A stretch of DNA of 64,000 nucleotides, taken from NCBI RefSeq assembly GCF_026625565.1, contig NZ_CP112998.1, positions 3,846,501-3,910,500 of the forward strand. The letters are read 5' to 3'. How positions within the stretch are numbered: position 1 is the first letter of the stretch; every line of letters starts with the position of its first letter. Positions 8,434 to 17,702 of the stretch are shown here, one piece after another. The translations under genes and the position numbers were made by a program. A model generated the notes under the pieces. It saw only the letters and a list, made by a program, of their open reading frames with translations. It did no database searches and was not told where the DNA came from. The stretch comes from Dyadobacter pollutisoli. GTDB taxonomy: Bacteria > Bacteroidota > Bacteroidia > Cytophagales > Spirosomataceae.

Positions 8434-9633
8434 CTAAATGGCTTTAAAATAGTTATATCCCAATTTGAATGGCGTGATATCGAATGTAGAATGTCCGTCG
8501 AGAGCGAGTTCTGTCAATATTTGGCCCAGAAACGGGGTAAACTTCGCAGCCCATCCGGTTGCATACACGACGATATTCTTGTTGTTTGGCACATATGGTG
8601 GCGCAAAGTCGATCAGCAACTCCTTGTTTGCGATCTTGCTCAATTCGATCAGACAGGTGGAGGTTAATTCGGGCACAGGTTCCAACCCGGTCATGTGATT
8701 TTTGACCCATTCGGCAGTGTATGCCAGCTCCTGCGGGTTAGGTACCGATGTTCTTTCATCGGGACTTGATAAAGGATTGATCACAAAATCCGGTGCTACC
8801 CTGATGTACTCGGGATGGTCCCAAACCACGCCGGGAAACCCATAAAACTGATTCCCGTTCTGGCCAATGGCATTCTGAAAAACAAACCATGTGGGATATT
8901 GAATGGACGGATCGGTCTTTTTGAAATAGGCCGAAGACATATTCCAGTAAGTAGCCTCAATTTTGAATTTCAGCAAATTAATGACGCTATCTACATAGGG
9001 CCCCGGCGTAATCACCAGTTTTTCAGATATATATGTTCCTTTTGGTGTCGTAACCTCAAACAATTTACCATTCTGCTTGATCGCCGTGACAGGCGATTCG
9101 TCCTCCAAAGTCACATAAGGACTTCGCTGACCAGCCTCGTACAAGGTTTCAATGGTTGCCTTGAAATCAATGCTCGCACCATCCGGCTGAAAGAGACCGG
9201 TGTAGGTATCGGGCAGGTTTTTGAAATGATATTTTGCTTCAATTTCCTTTGAAGTCAGCGTGGTATAGGGAACATTCGCAGCGTTGAGCGCTTTTTCCGC
9301 CTCTCCGATATTTCCCTCTGTTGAATGCACCGCCGGATCCCCGAACCAAAGCGTACCGACTTTGTCAAGTAATTTTTTGGACGTGTGGCTTTGCAATTCG
9401 TCCCAATAAGGTTGGGCGTCCACGGCCATTTGCACCATATACTCTTCGGGATATGGAATGCGGTATTGTCTCGAAACACCAGCGGAACTACCGAGCTGAT
9501 TTTTGAACTGAAATTGCTCCAGTACCAGCGTTTTGCTGCTTCTTTTACTTAAATGATAAGCCGTGGAAAGCCCCATGGCGCCACCACCAATGACGATCAC
9601 ATTAAAGTGACGGTCTGTTTCTTTTGTCATCAT
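8434..9633 (-). CDS. FAD-dependent oxidoreductase of the monomeric sarcosine oxidase / N-methyltryptophan oxidase type
   Basis: DAO-family flavoprotein, 399 aa, usual for the group. Seen: VIVIGGGAMGLSTAYHL (FAD Rossmann motif, about residues 13-29), the GSSAGVSRQYR segment that corresponds to the family's flavin-contact loop, and STCLIEL in the C-terminal third, where sarcosine oxidases carry the cysteine that binds FAD covalently. Likely substrates are N-methyl or secondary amines or amino acids. First gene of a two-gene operon with the amine oxidase (16-base gap), so the two may act on successive intermediates. A promoter candidate lies about 110-140 bases upstream. Confidence 0.86.
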   Translation of the reverse strand: MMTKETDRHFNVIVIGGGAMGLSTAYHLSKRSSKTLVLEQFQFKNQLGSSAGVSRQYRIPYPEEYMVQMAVDAQPYWDELQSHTSKKLLDKVGTLWFGDPAVHSTEGNIGEAEKALNAANVPYTTLTSKEIEAKYHFKNLPDTYTGLFQPDGASIDFKATIETLYEAGQRSPYVTLEDESPVTAIKQNGKLFEVTTPKGTYISEKLVITPGPYVDSVINLLKFKIEATYWNMSSAYFKKTDPSIQYPTWFVFQNAIGQNGNQFYGFPGVVWDHPEYIRVAPDFVINPLSSPDERTSVPNPQELAYTAEWVKNHMTGLEPVPELTSTCLIELSKIANKELLIDFAPPYVPNNKNIVVYATGWAAKFTPFLGQILTELALDGHSTFDITPFKLGYNYFKAI

Positions 9634-9745
9634 TACGCATGTTTATTGTGAAGAGGAAAAACCGGAAATGTGCGCTGCTGGCAGCGATTCAATTCCCGCA
9701 AGAATAGAATTAATTATACTTTTTTAGAAAATATTTTAGTTTCTA

Positions 9746-9774
9746 CAAATTTATATGACAAAGTATATATACAA
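9746..9774 (-). promoter_or_regulatory. Bacteroidota-type promoter for the flavin-oxidase operon
   Basis: On the minus strand, TTG (9774-9772), an 18-base spacer and TAAATTTG (9753-9746) match the Bacteroidota -33 TTG and -7 TAnnTTTG elements. It predicts a start near 9739 and a leader of about 105 bases. Confidence 0.55.
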
Positions 9775-9841
9775 CTATTACTACTTTTCAACTTATTTAA
9801 CGGTAAATGGCATACTTATCGAACGTAGATTTCACTCATAA

Positions 9842-9882
9842 AACCAAGAACCCCGGCATCAGTGATACCAGGGTTCTTGGTT
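9842..9882 (-). terminator. Hairpin terminator downstream of the SDR gene
   Basis: Perfect 12-base stem (AACCAAGAACCC / GGGTTCTTGGTT) with a 17-base loop. On the minus strand it is followed by TTTTA, and it lies 85 bases past the SDR stop. Confidence 0.6.
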
Positions 9883-9966
9883 AAACGTAGATGTAACTTT
9901 AATGCACCTCGGGAAATTTTTGAGGGAATATCCTCATCTTAAACAAACAAATCCATTCCCCTCCGT

Positions 9967-10707
9967 TTACAAGCTCATACCTCCATCCATTACAAATTCT
10001 GAACCGGTAATGAACTTCGCGCCATCCCCTGAAAGATAGGCTACCATTTTGGCAACATCTCCGGCATCGCCCATCTTCTTCAGAGGTACCCGATCGATCA
10101 CCCAGGATTTAATGGCGTCCAGCTGATCACCTTCAAAACCTGCCTTACCCATAATCGCTGTCTCGGTAGGCCCCGGGCTTACTGCATTGACCCTGATCTT
10201 GCGTGGCGCCAGCTCGACTGCGGCAATGCGCATGACTGAATTAAGGGCCGCTTTACCCGAAGAATAAATAGACGACTCGGCACCGTTCATACTTGCCGTG
10301 TTGGACGATAGAAACACCACCGACGCGCCTTCACTCAGAAATGGAATAAACTTGCTAAGGGTAAAATAAGCCCCTTTGAAATTAATATCAATCACATTAT
10401 CGAACACTTCTTCGGTCGCATTTTCGACACTGCCCATACCCAGAACCCCCGCATTGATAAATAGAATATCGACCTTCCCGAACTGATCGGCAGCAGCATT
10501 TGCCAGTTCGCCAATCGCCGATACCTGGCCTTGATCGGCCACAATGCCAGTTACACCCAGTTCCGCGGCCGCCAATTCCAATGCATCTTTTCTTCGTCCT
10601 GTAATGATCACGCTGGCACCTTGCTCCTTCAATTCCTTTGCCGCTGCATAACCGATCCCGCTATTCCCGCCGGTAACGACGGCTGTTTTTCCTTCCAGAT
10701 TTTTCAT
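9967..10707 (-). CDS. Short-chain dehydrogenase/reductase
   Basis: NAD(P)-dependent oxidoreductase of the classical SDR type, 246 aa. Seen: cofactor motif TGGNSGIG (12-19), NAG (85-87), catalytic YxxxK as YSSGK (148-152), and SPGPTET after it. A GRRKD segment after the second strand has basic residues that favour NADP(H). It is divergent from an HxlR regulator with 81 bases between the starts; this SDR-HxlR arrangement is common for aldehyde- or quinone-responsive reductases, so control by that regulator is likely. The substrate is unknown. Confidence 0.93.
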   Translation of the reverse strand: MKNLEGKTAVVTGGNSGIGYAAAKELKEQGASVIITGRRKDALELAAAELGVTGIVADQGQVSAIGELANAAADQFGKVDILFINAGVLGMGSVENATEEVFDNVIDINFKGAYFTLSKFIPFLSEGASVVFLSSNTASMNGAESSIYSSGKAALNSVMRIAAVELAPRKIRVNAVSPGPTETAIMGKAGFEGDQLDAIKSWVIDRVPLKKMGDAGDVAKMVAYLSGDGAKFITGSEFVMDGGMSL

Positions 10708-10728
10708 AAAATATTTACTTTTTATTTT

Positions 10729-10762
10729 TTGACAAAATTATGGAATAACTGGTATAACTTTG
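10729..10762 (+). promoter_or_regulatory. Promoter of the HxlR regulator gene
   Basis: TTG (10729-10731), a 23-base spacer and TAACTTTG (10755-10762), a match to TAnnTTTG, with the ATG 26 bases on. On the other strand TAATTTTG (10740-10733) is a -7 candidate for the SDR gene, so the two promoters overlap back to back. Confidence 0.55.
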
Positions 10763-10787
10763 TAACCAGTATCACAGAGTATACCAG
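10749..10787. promoter_or_regulatory. Dyad operator candidate between SDR and HxlR genes
   Basis: Perfect 8-base inverted arms CTGGTATA (10749-10756) and TATACCAG (10780-10787), with a related ACCAGTAT (10765-10772) between them. The left arm overlaps the regulator's -7 element. HxlR proteins commonly bind such dyads at divergent promoters, so autoregulation plus SDR control is the simple reading. Confidence 0.5.
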
Positions 10788-10788
10788 C

Positions 10789-11172
10789 ATGCAAAACGAC
10801 GAACTACGCGAAAAAGCAAAAGAAATCCTGTCTCATCCCCGGGATCAGCGGGAAGAGATACAGGCGCTTCAGGACACCATTTATGTGATCGGAGGAAAAT
10901 GGAAACTACCCATTATCAACTCATTATGCAATGGAAACAAGCGTTTCAGGGACATCGAAAGAAGTATCCCTGGCATTACTACGCGCATGCTATCCCGCGA
11001 GCTGAAAGAAATGGAAGCCAATCAGCTCTTGCGCAGGACAGTAACGCCATCATCACCCGTGATGGTGGAATACACCGTGACCGACTATTGCCAGTCGTTC
11101 GGTGATATCATTCTGGAGATGATCAAATGGGGCAAGGAGCATCGGGAGAAGATTATGGGCCATAGCCCATAA
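10789..11172 (+). CDS. HxlR-family winged-helix transcriptional regulator
   Basis: Single-domain regulator of 127 aa; family members sense reactive electrophiles or redox state. The ATG at 10789 is chosen because it follows the promoter directly and gives the normal family length; the frame extends upstream to 10531 without a plausible start. Seen: IYVIGGKWKLPIINSL (start of the HxlR domain), then FRDIERSIPGITTRMLSRELKEME (recognition helix region) and a wing at RTVTPSSPVMVEYTVTDYC. It has two cysteines (LCNG and DYCQ) that could be redox sensors. Divergent from the SDR gene. Confidence 0.93.
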   Translation: MQNDELREKAKEILSHPRDQREEIQALQDTIYVIGGKWKLPIINSLCNGNKRFRDIERSIPGITTRMLSRELKEMEANQLLRRTVTPSSPVMVEYTVTDYCQSFGDIILEMIKWGKEHREKIMGHSP

Positions 11173-11186
11173 TTCTTTCCCGTATT

Positions 11187-14100
11187 TCACTTTTTGATGA
11201 TTTTAAAATGAGTGACTTTTCCCTTGTACTGGCTCGACAATATAAAAATGCCTGCTGGCAGGCCAGATAAGTTCATTTCATTTAAAGTCCCCGCGGTCGG
11301 CAGATAGCGTTTGACGACACCTTTGGAATCGGTAATTCTCAGCGTCTCGTACATCAAAGGCTGGCTGAAAAGGACTTTGTCGTTATCTGACGGGTTGGGA
11401 TAGAGCACCGGTATTGTTTCCGTTTTCTGGGTTTCAATCATTGCGGCTACCCGGGTAGGCGTAGTCATAACGTCCGGACTCAATGTAATGTCCATATCGA
11501 AATGAATGTCGGAGCTTGTCAGGCTGTTCTGGTGCAGTTCAACGGCAATCGTATTCTGTCCCAGCCTGAAAAAACTACCGTCATTAGGCACTACCACCGT
11601 TTGCCAGGCATACTCTACATTGGCATTTTTTGCCAGGCTATCGTAAGTAACAGCATTTTTCGGCATGTTTGGGTCGCGGGGCGTCAGCTCTTTGCCATTG
11701 ATATAAATCAGAACGCCGTCGTCCCTCTTATAATTAATAATCACGGATTGGTGATAGGACCGATTTTGCGACGACATGTAAAAAGAGTTTCGGAAATAGG
11801 TGGTTGTCCAGCGGCTCGTACAGGTCGCACATCCCGCTCCCAAATAGGAATTTGTTTCATTGTATACGTAACAGTCCAGCTCGGTTTGGCATCCTGGGAT
11901 CAGCGTTTTTTCACCGTCTTCCCGGTTTGTCGAGTATCCCAGGGGAGCAGCACCTCTCATCCATCTTGAGTCGGCGTCATAGTTGGCCTCCTCATTACCA
12001 TTCAGCTCGTCGCTATCCTGTCCTCCTTTCCAATTGTAGATGCCGACGTTCGGCGGCGGCCCTCCTTTCGCGTAAAAACGCCAGAGACTGCCTGCATTCA
12101 GCACTACTACCGTACCGCGAGGATTGAGGTTGTATACCTGGGCCCCAATGCCGCCTCCGCCCTTCAGCCTGCCTACTACGAACTCACCCGAGTAAAACGG
12201 ATAAGATTCGGTCGGATAGAAGAATACTTCCTTCTGATTAAAACCATACCTCCATTTATATTCCGTGGGAGTGGCCTGCTGATTTGGAATGCTGCCCTGG
12301 TAGACGTCGTACAGCCAGATACCATTTTTATTGAAATCCGATGCACCTTTGATCGTATTGTGAACACCGCTCTGCGGATCAACATTAAAATTGGTGGACA
12401 CACTGTTTATTTTAAAGAATCGCAGGCTGTAATGCCCGATCCGGTTGTAGGTACCGTCCTCATAGCGCAGGTAAGTCAGGTCCTCCTCTTTATAATAATG
12501 CCGCACCGTGACCTGCTGATTCCCTGTCAATTCCGGATTGGGCTGAACCGTCCAGTACCTGTTCATCAGGCTCCAATTGGAATTAAACGACCGGATGCGG
12601 TCCGCACGGATATAATTATCCGGGAAGAACGCGCCTACATCTTTCCGCCCCCAGATACCACCCAGTTTCACTTCAAACGGTGGTACGCCTGCTTTACCAA
12701 TGTTGAGATCGTGCTTGTTAATGGACAGCAGCAAATTACCTTTGTTATCAACGTAATGTGTAAAGTTATTAGCTGTCGGCTGTGCATCGGTGCATTCACA
12801 AATAGCAGTTCGTGTAGTGTCATCCGTACGCGGTACCGTGAAGCCATCCAGGTCTTTGATAATAGTAAACTGGTCCAGTACCTGCTTTTTTGCGCTGATA
12901 AATTTGGCCGTCAGTCTCTTATTCTCAACCTCGATGTACATGGAACCTCCCACATAGAAGGCCGAAGATGCCATCAGCCTGTCGACAAGCCCCTGATTCC
13001 TGATATTCCTGCTTAAACCATCGTCGTGTTTTCTTCCGCCCGCACCGTTAACCACATAAATAATGCCTTCGTTTTTAGTAGCAGCACTGTTTTTATAATA
13101 GAAGCAGGAATTGGGCGTACCGTCGTACCGACCATTTCCCTGTGCATTACTGCCGACAGCCGGATTGTGCGTAGCCATCACAAAATTGCTGGAAATAGTA
13201 GAATGGTCTCGCATCAATCGGGATCGTTCATAGTTGTGACTATGCCCGGCCAGCACCACATCTACCTTATAAGCGTCCAGTATCGGTACCAGGTTCTCTC
13301 GTATTTGTATCAAATCCCTCTCAGTGTCTGAATTATGTGATCCCCCGCTGAAAGGCGCAATGTGTGTGAACACGATCACCCAGTTGATCGCAGGATTGGC
13401 ATTCGCCTTGGCCAGATCTCTTTTAAGCCAATTGGATTGATCACCATTTACAGCCAGGATTTTGGTATGGTCGTCACCTAATTTTTCAAATCCATACGTA
13501 TCCAGGCTGATGAAATGAATGTTACTGTAATCAAATGAATAATATGCTTCTGTATTGGACGGTTCTCCCCCGCCTTCACCATTCATAAAGTTATTGACCA
13601 CATCATAATAATGAATGTTTTTATTTGCCCTGACGCGGTATAGAGAGGCACTATCAACGGTACCGTCGAAGTAGTCATGATTTCCGGGAGTAGCGTAAAA
13701 CGGTGTCTGACGGAACATCCAGTCGTAGCGGCTTTTGGTCTTATTAAAAATTTTATCCTGATACTCTTCTAATTTGCCCTGCTCGTACGCATTGTCACCC
13801 AGCCAAAGCCAAAGGTCCATTGACCCCGTTTTGTTGGTAGTCATAAAATCCTTCATGGCGGCAATGGTGCTGTCCTGCCTGCTCGCGGTCTCGGTAGACG
13901 AGGCATATCCAAAGTCACCAAGCACCCACATTTTTGTCTTTTTCCTGACACCGGGGTCCGGGGGAGTTTTGAAAAAATGGTCGGGTGATTTTTCGAGGAT
14001 GATAGGCAATGGTGTCGGGAATTGCTGAGTGGTTCCGGTTCCGATGTAATAGCGGTACTGCTGATCGGTTTTAAGATCTGTTAAGACAATCTTATGATCC

Positions 14101-14360
14101 GTCCCAGGAGTTGTCTCTTCCATGATAGGCGTGCCGTTTCCCAGCAATTCGTATTCCGGTTCCGCGGAGTAGCCTACCCTGCCGATTGTGGGGATGCTGG
14201 TTTGCCAGCGAATAGTAACAGAAGCGCGGGTTGCAAATTCGTTTAAACGTTTGGAGTAAGCCATTTGCAGGTAAGGCCCACGTGTTATTACCGGTGTCTG
14301 ACCAATCGACTCCAAAAATAACAGCAGGCATAATGAGAGCACTGATAGAGCTAGTCTCAT
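11187..14360 (-). CDS. Secreted purple-acid-phosphatase-like metallophosphoesterase with T9SS tail
   Basis: Phosphoesterase exported to the surface or medium. Order: signal peptide (1-20), a fibronectin-III-like purple acid phosphatase N-domain (about 25-125), then the catalytic domain with GDFGY (148-152), GDN (188-190), GNHD (226-229), TH (332-333) and GHSHNY (372-377), giving the full set of dinuclear metal ligands. About 500 residues of beta-rich sequence follow, and the end PVLYPNPSDN...LPAGIFILSSQYKGK...FKIIKK is a type A T9SS sorting domain. At 1057 aa it is about twice a plain purple acid phosphatase because of the middle extension. It ends 15 bases from the stop of the convergent HxlR gene. 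Confidence 0.9.
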   Translation of the reverse strand: MRLALSVLSLCLLLFLESIGQTPVITRGPYLQMAYSKRLNEFATRASVTIRWQTSIPTIGRVGYSAEPEYELLGNGTPIMEETTPGTDHKIVLTDLKTDQQYRYYIGTGTTQQFPTPLPIILEKSPDHFFKTPPDPGVRKKTKMWVLGDFGYASSTETASRQDSTIAAMKDFMTTNKTGSMDLWLWLGDNAYEQGKLEEYQDKIFNKTKSRYDWMFRQTPFYATPGNHDYFDGTVDSASLYRVRANKNIHYYDVVNNFMNGEGGGEPSNTEAYYSFDYSNIHFISLDTYGFEKLGDDHTKILAVNGDQSNWLKRDLAKANANPAINWVIVFTHIAPFSGGSHNSDTERDLIQIRENLVPILDAYKVDVVLAGHSHNYERSRLMRDHSTISSNFVMATHNPAVGSNAQGNGRYDGTPNSCFYYKNSAATKNEGIIYVVNGAGGRKHDDGLSRNIRNQGLVDRLMASSAFYVGGSMYIEVENKRLTAKFISAKKQVLDQFTIIKDLDGFTVPRTDDTTRTAICECTDAQPTANNFTHYVDNKGNLLLSINKHDLNIGKAGVPPFEVKLGGIWGRKDVGAFFPDNYIRADRIRSFNSNWSLMNRYWTVQPNPELTGNQQVTVRHYYKEEDLTYLRYEDGTYNRIGHYSLRFFKINSVSTNFNVDPQSGVHNTIKGASDFNKNGIWLYDVYQGSIPNQQATPTEYKWRYGFNQKEVFFYPTESYPFYSGEFVVGRLKGGGGIGAQVYNLNPRGTVVVLNAGSLWRFYAKGGPPPNVGIYNWKGGQDSDELNGNEEANYDADSRWMRGAAPLGYSTNREDGEKTLIPGCQTELDCYVYNETNSYLGAGCATCTSRWTTTYFRNSFYMSSQNRSYHQSVIINYKRDDGVLIYINGKELTPRDPNMPKNAVTYDSLAKNANVEYAWQTVVVPNDGSFFRLGQNTIAVELHQNSLTSSDIHFDMDITLSPDVMTTPTRVAAMIETQKTETIPVLYPNPSDNDKVLFSQPLMYETLRITDSKGVVKRYLPTAGTLNEMNLSGLPAGIFILSSQYKGKVTHFKIIKK

Positions 14361-14627
14361 AAGCTGGAAAGTTTAAAAAGTGATAGAAGGAAGGTTTATA
14401 GGAGTGGCCTATTTATACATAAAAATTGCAATTTTTTCTTTAAATATCCAAATTAATTTAGATATATTTACTTTGTTCGTCGCTGCCAATCAGCCAGTTA
14501 GCATTCAAAGGCAGCATTGCCGTTTTGACTGCTCCGTTCCCAATTTCAGCCGGAATGTGAGAGGGTAAATTTTGTGGCTTACCCAATGCTTTTTGAAGGT
14601 TACAGTACTCCCTTTCTCTATAAAATC

Positions 14628-15206
14628 ATGAAAAAAACATTACGCTTTATAAGCCCAGGCTGGCTGTGGATTGTCGCTTTTGCAATAGGAATAAATGCAT
14701 GTAAAGGACCGAATGGAGACACGGGCCCGGCTGGCCCCGCAGGTCCTGCCGGAACAGCTGGTGCCGCGGGGGCGGCAGGGCCAGCCGGACCCGCGGGAGC
14801 CGCTAACCTGATCGTTTCGGCCTGGGTCAAAATTCCCGGGGACGTCTGGATGCGGAACCAGGATTCGACTTACTTTCTGGTATCCAAAGATGACAATAAC
14901 ATTACGCAGGCTATCCTGGACAGTGCACTGGTGATGGCTTACTACCGCAACGACGGCAGGCCGAATGTGGTGTTTTCGCTTCCATCATCGAACGAGCTCC
15001 TGACGCTTGGGTATTTTATGCAGGTGAGAGAGAATAAAGGCACCATGAATTTCGACCTGACTTTCTATGAACGCCGCCTGATACCCATTGATTTTGACCT
15101 GGAATTCCGCTGGATTATCGTTCCGCCCAAGGCACGTGGACGTATGAAAAGCATTGATTTCACTAATTACCAGCAGGTTAGAGAAGAATTCGGGCTCAAT
15201 GACTAA
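14628..15206 (+). CDS. Collagen-like repeat lipoprotein, 192 aa
   Basis: Lipoprotein of unknown role. The start at 14628 (MKKTLRF) gives a lipoprotein signal ending INAC; an upstream frame start at 14574 would spoil it. Right after the lipid cysteine come about 15 Gly-x-y triplets (DTGPAGPAGPAGTAGAAGAA...), then a globular beta-rich domain of about 120 residues (NLIVSAWVKIPGDVW to the end). This build is a recurrent Bacteroidota surface lipoprotein type. It is divergent from the phosphoesterase gene and convergent with the peroxidase gene five bases away. Confidence 0.85.
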   Translation: MKKTLRFISPGWLWIVAFAIGINACKGPNGDTGPAGPAGPAGTAGAAGAAGPAGPAGAANLIVSAWVKIPGDVWMRNQDSTYFLVSKDDNNITQAILDSALVMAYYRNDGRPNVVFSLPSSNELLTLGYFMQVRENKGTMNFDLTFYERRLIPIDFDLEFRWIIVPPKARGRMKSIDFTNYQQVREEFGLND

Positions 15207-15211
15207 GTAAA

Positions 15212-16414
15212 TTAACGCCCTGAAACGGGCAACCCACTCGGCACCCTGGCTGGAATGCTTTTGTCAAACGAATCGTCATTCAATGAATTCAGAAATTCAA
15301 CGATCCGGTCAATGTCCTTGAATTTCACATTCAACTGATTGGCGAGGGTATCCATTTGGTACATCTCAACATTCGGGTTTTCGATTTTTCCGCCGGCAAG
15401 GTCTTCATAAAAAAGCAATACCTGATCCAGGGTTTTGAGAGTACCACTATGCATATACGGACCTGAGTAACGCAGGTTTCGCAATGTAGGCGTACGAAAT
15501 CCATAGTTTTTATTGCCGCCTGTGTCGCTCTCCTTTCGGTTTGGGGTATCGGCAACACCCAGCGTATGGAGTTTAAAATCCGATAACATCGGCCCCGAAT
15601 GGCATTTGGCACAGCCCGATTTGAGAAACAGGTTCAGCCCCTCCTTCTCTCCTGTCGTGAGCGCGCCGCTATCCCCTCTCATGTATTGGTCAAACCGGGA
15701 ATTATTGGCGATTAATGTCCTTTCGTATGCGGCAATGGCTTTGGCAAGATTACCGTCATTCACCGGATTCTTATCACTTTTAAATGCCGCCGCAAACAGC
15801 GCGCGATACTCGGGAATAGCATTGAGCCTCTTGACGATCCCTTCCAATACTTTGTCCTCGGCGTAGCCATGCCCACGCATTTCTTCAAAAGTCCTGATCG
15901 GGAACAGGGCTTGCTCTTCCAGGCTCTTCGCCCGGCCGTCCCAAAACATAGCAGCTGACTCGGGATGATAAGGCTCGTCGTTCCGGATTCCATTGAATGC
16001 GGTGTTCAAAACACTTTGTGAATTTCTCTTAACAAAAGGAATGTCATTCGGATCCTGAAAAAATCGCTTAGAACCTCTCCCTACCCCATTCACGCCAATG
16101 GAAGTTTCGAGAAACTCCGCATAATTGAATTCCGGCTGATGGCAGGTAGCGCAGGCCACATCCTTATTGCCCGATAACACGGGATCAAAGAACAGCAGCC
16201 GCCCCAGCTGTACCTTTTCAGGACTGGTTGGATTATCGACCGGATCGGTAACAAACCTGGGCAGCGCACCCAGGTCGGCAATCGTTTCGGTCTTTGTTTG
16301 TTGCTTCGGTTTGGAATATTCCGGGTTGACACCACACGCAAAACATATAAACAGCAAGACGGCCCAGGCAGGGGGAAAACAACTCAGATTTGCAAACAAT
16401 CTACGCATTGTCAA
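15212..16414 (-). CDS. Dihaem cytochrome c peroxidase / MauG-family lipoprotein
   Basis: Periplasmic dihaem protein that reduces hydrogen peroxide or, in MauG-type members, oxidises a protein target. Seen: a lipobox near residue 27 (FAC), haem sites CATCH (88-92) and CAKCH (268-272), FFDPVLSGN before the first haem, and LRNLRYSGPYMHSG near the end, all as in the family. The length, 400 aa, is normal. It is preceded on the same strand by a DUF4249 lipoprotein 31 bases away. The start could be either of two near ATGs (residue 1 or 3). Confidence 0.93.
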   Translation of the reverse strand: MTMRRLFANLSCFPPAWAVLLFICFACGVNPEYSKPKQQTKTETIADLGALPRFVTDPVDNPTSPEKVQLGRLLFFDPVLSGNKDVACATCHQPEFNYAEFLETSIGVNGVGRGSKRFFQDPNDIPFVKRNSQSVLNTAFNGIRNDEPYHPESAAMFWDGRAKSLEEQALFPIRTFEEMRGHGYAEDKVLEGIVKRLNAIPEYRALFAAAFKSDKNPVNDGNLAKAIAAYERTLIANNSRFDQYMRGDSGALTTGEKEGLNLFLKSGCAKCHSGPMLSDFKLHTLGVADTPNRKESDTGGNKNYGFRTPTLRNLRYSGPYMHSGTLKTLDQVLLFYEDLAGGKIENPNVEMYQMDTLANQLNVKFKDIDRIVEFLNSLNDDSFDKSIPARVPSGLPVSGR

Positions 16415-16445
16415 AGTAAGGATTTTTTGAAATATCGGAACACTT

Positions 16446-17597
16446 TTACCAGTAAGAGGGCTTTTGTGTGGTTCCCCCGCCCTCCCGGCAATCCGTACAG
16501 TTAGAAGATGCTACCAGCACCGAATCCGCCCGGAAGCCCCAGTAAGTCAGCAGCATTTTAGTTGTGTTAAAGGCACACGGCTCTTCGGCCCGGCCGCAAC
16601 GGATGGGCAGGGTGTCGGGCTCGGTACATCTGGGAAACAGGCCCAGTTTTGGTTCAATGGTAATTCGCTTGGTTTCCTCTGTGGAGGCGCTGAAATAACC
16701 AAAAACCAGGTCTTTAACATTCGCGGTGTTTTTAATGTTGCCCGTAACCTGCGACGGTTGCGGGTCAAAAAGGCTGCCGGTAGCCTGCGTGGTCTTCGCA
16801 AGATCAGTCCAATATTCGAAGGCCTCGCGCGACAAACCATACTGCTTCACGAGCATGCTGTATTTAATGAAAAGTTTGTTGGTGGAGACCGGTACTCTGT
16901 TCAACGGCAGGTTTTTGATAATGTCATCGCTCAGCCTGACCGTACTTCCGAGTAAAATGCTACCGGACTTTTTGTTGCCCCAGCATTTATTAATGTTTTC
17001 CTTCCTGATCACCACCTCACTACCCTTTACTTCCAGAGCTGAATAATAGGTCGCATGGTATTCCCAGGTTTCATCAAATTTCCAGCGATAAAACTGCGTC
17101 CTGTTCGCAGCGTCGTGGGTATTGACATAAAATACCATGGCGTTTTGCAGCTCATCCATTTTGTAGGTCACGCTGTCTATGGCGGGTGTGCGGCTTACGG
17201 TCACAAATTCGGAAAGATACTCTTGCCCGCTTTCGGTTTTAATTCGGATCCTGTATTTGCCTGCCATATTATAAGGTCGGGGCGGCAGCACATACATTCC
17301 TGTTCCGGATTCAGTGAAAGGATAGGTCGCTCCTCCCTCCTCCTCAACGGCAATGGATGCACCTGTTTCGATTGTAGGCTGCGCGGTTTGATTGACATTT
17401 TGGGTCCTTCGTAATTCGAACCGGCTGGTGTCAGAACCGCTTGCATTGAAAAATCCGTCAACGACCAGATAATTCTCATCAGAATTGACTTCCGGCGGAG
17501 AAAAAGGTTCTATACAACTGTCCAGAAAGAATAGCAGCGTAACAAACACCATCAAAATTGCTGCACCTATCCTACTGTACAATCCGACATTCTTCAT
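16446..17597 (-). CDS. DUF4249-family lipoprotein
   Basis: Surface or periplasmic lipoprotein of Bacteroidota with no established function. Seen: signal ending LDSC (residue 28), then the family opening NSDENYLVVDGFF, a strand pattern typical of an Ig-like fold, and paired cysteines in the last third (PRCTEPDTLPIRCG, SNCTDC). The length, 383 aa, is normal. DUF4249 genes usually follow a TonB-dependent receptor with a carboxypeptidase-like domain; none is present here, which makes this copy unusual. Confidence 0.85.
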   Translation of the reverse strand: MKNVGLYSRIGAAILMVFVTLLFFLDSCIEPFSPPEVNSDENYLVVDGFFNASGSDTSRFELRRTQNVNQTAQPTIETGASIAVEEEGGATYPFTESGTGMYVLPPRPYNMAGKYRIRIKTESGQEYLSEFVTVSRTPAIDSVTYKMDELQNAMVFYVNTHDAANRTQFYRWKFDETWEYHATYYSALEVKGSEVVIRKENINKCWGNKKSGSILLGSTVRLSDDIIKNLPLNRVPVSTNKLFIKYSMLVKQYGLSREAFEYWTDLAKTTQATGSLFDPQPSQVTGNIKNTANVKDLVFGYFSASTEETKRITIEPKLGLFPRCTEPDTLPIRCGRAEEPCAFNTTKMLLTYWGFRADSVLVASSNCTDCREGGGTTQKPSYW

Positions 17598-17702
17598 TTA
17601 GCAATCGATTAAGGAATACTAATTTCTTCACTAGAAAAGTCTGTATCCCATAAATTTCTCCTCGTCAGATGCTTTGTAAATAATCAGATTCATTTGCTTT
17701 TG

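Larger units (their letters stand above)
9634..9966. other. Intergenic region between flavin-oxidase operon and SDR gene
   Basis: No gene seen in these 333 bases. The left half is AT-rich and holds the leftward promoter of the oxidase operon; the right half holds a hairpin that probably ends SDR transcription. Confidence 0.7.

Noticed and set aside
12360..13016. Antisense frame of 218 codons opposite the phosphoesterase
   Set aside because: Entirely within the phosphoesterase gene; no start context or family match.
14618..14830. Antisense proline/alanine-rich frame opposite the collagen-like repeat
   Set aside because: It is the mirror of the Gly-x-y codons and has no start context of its own.
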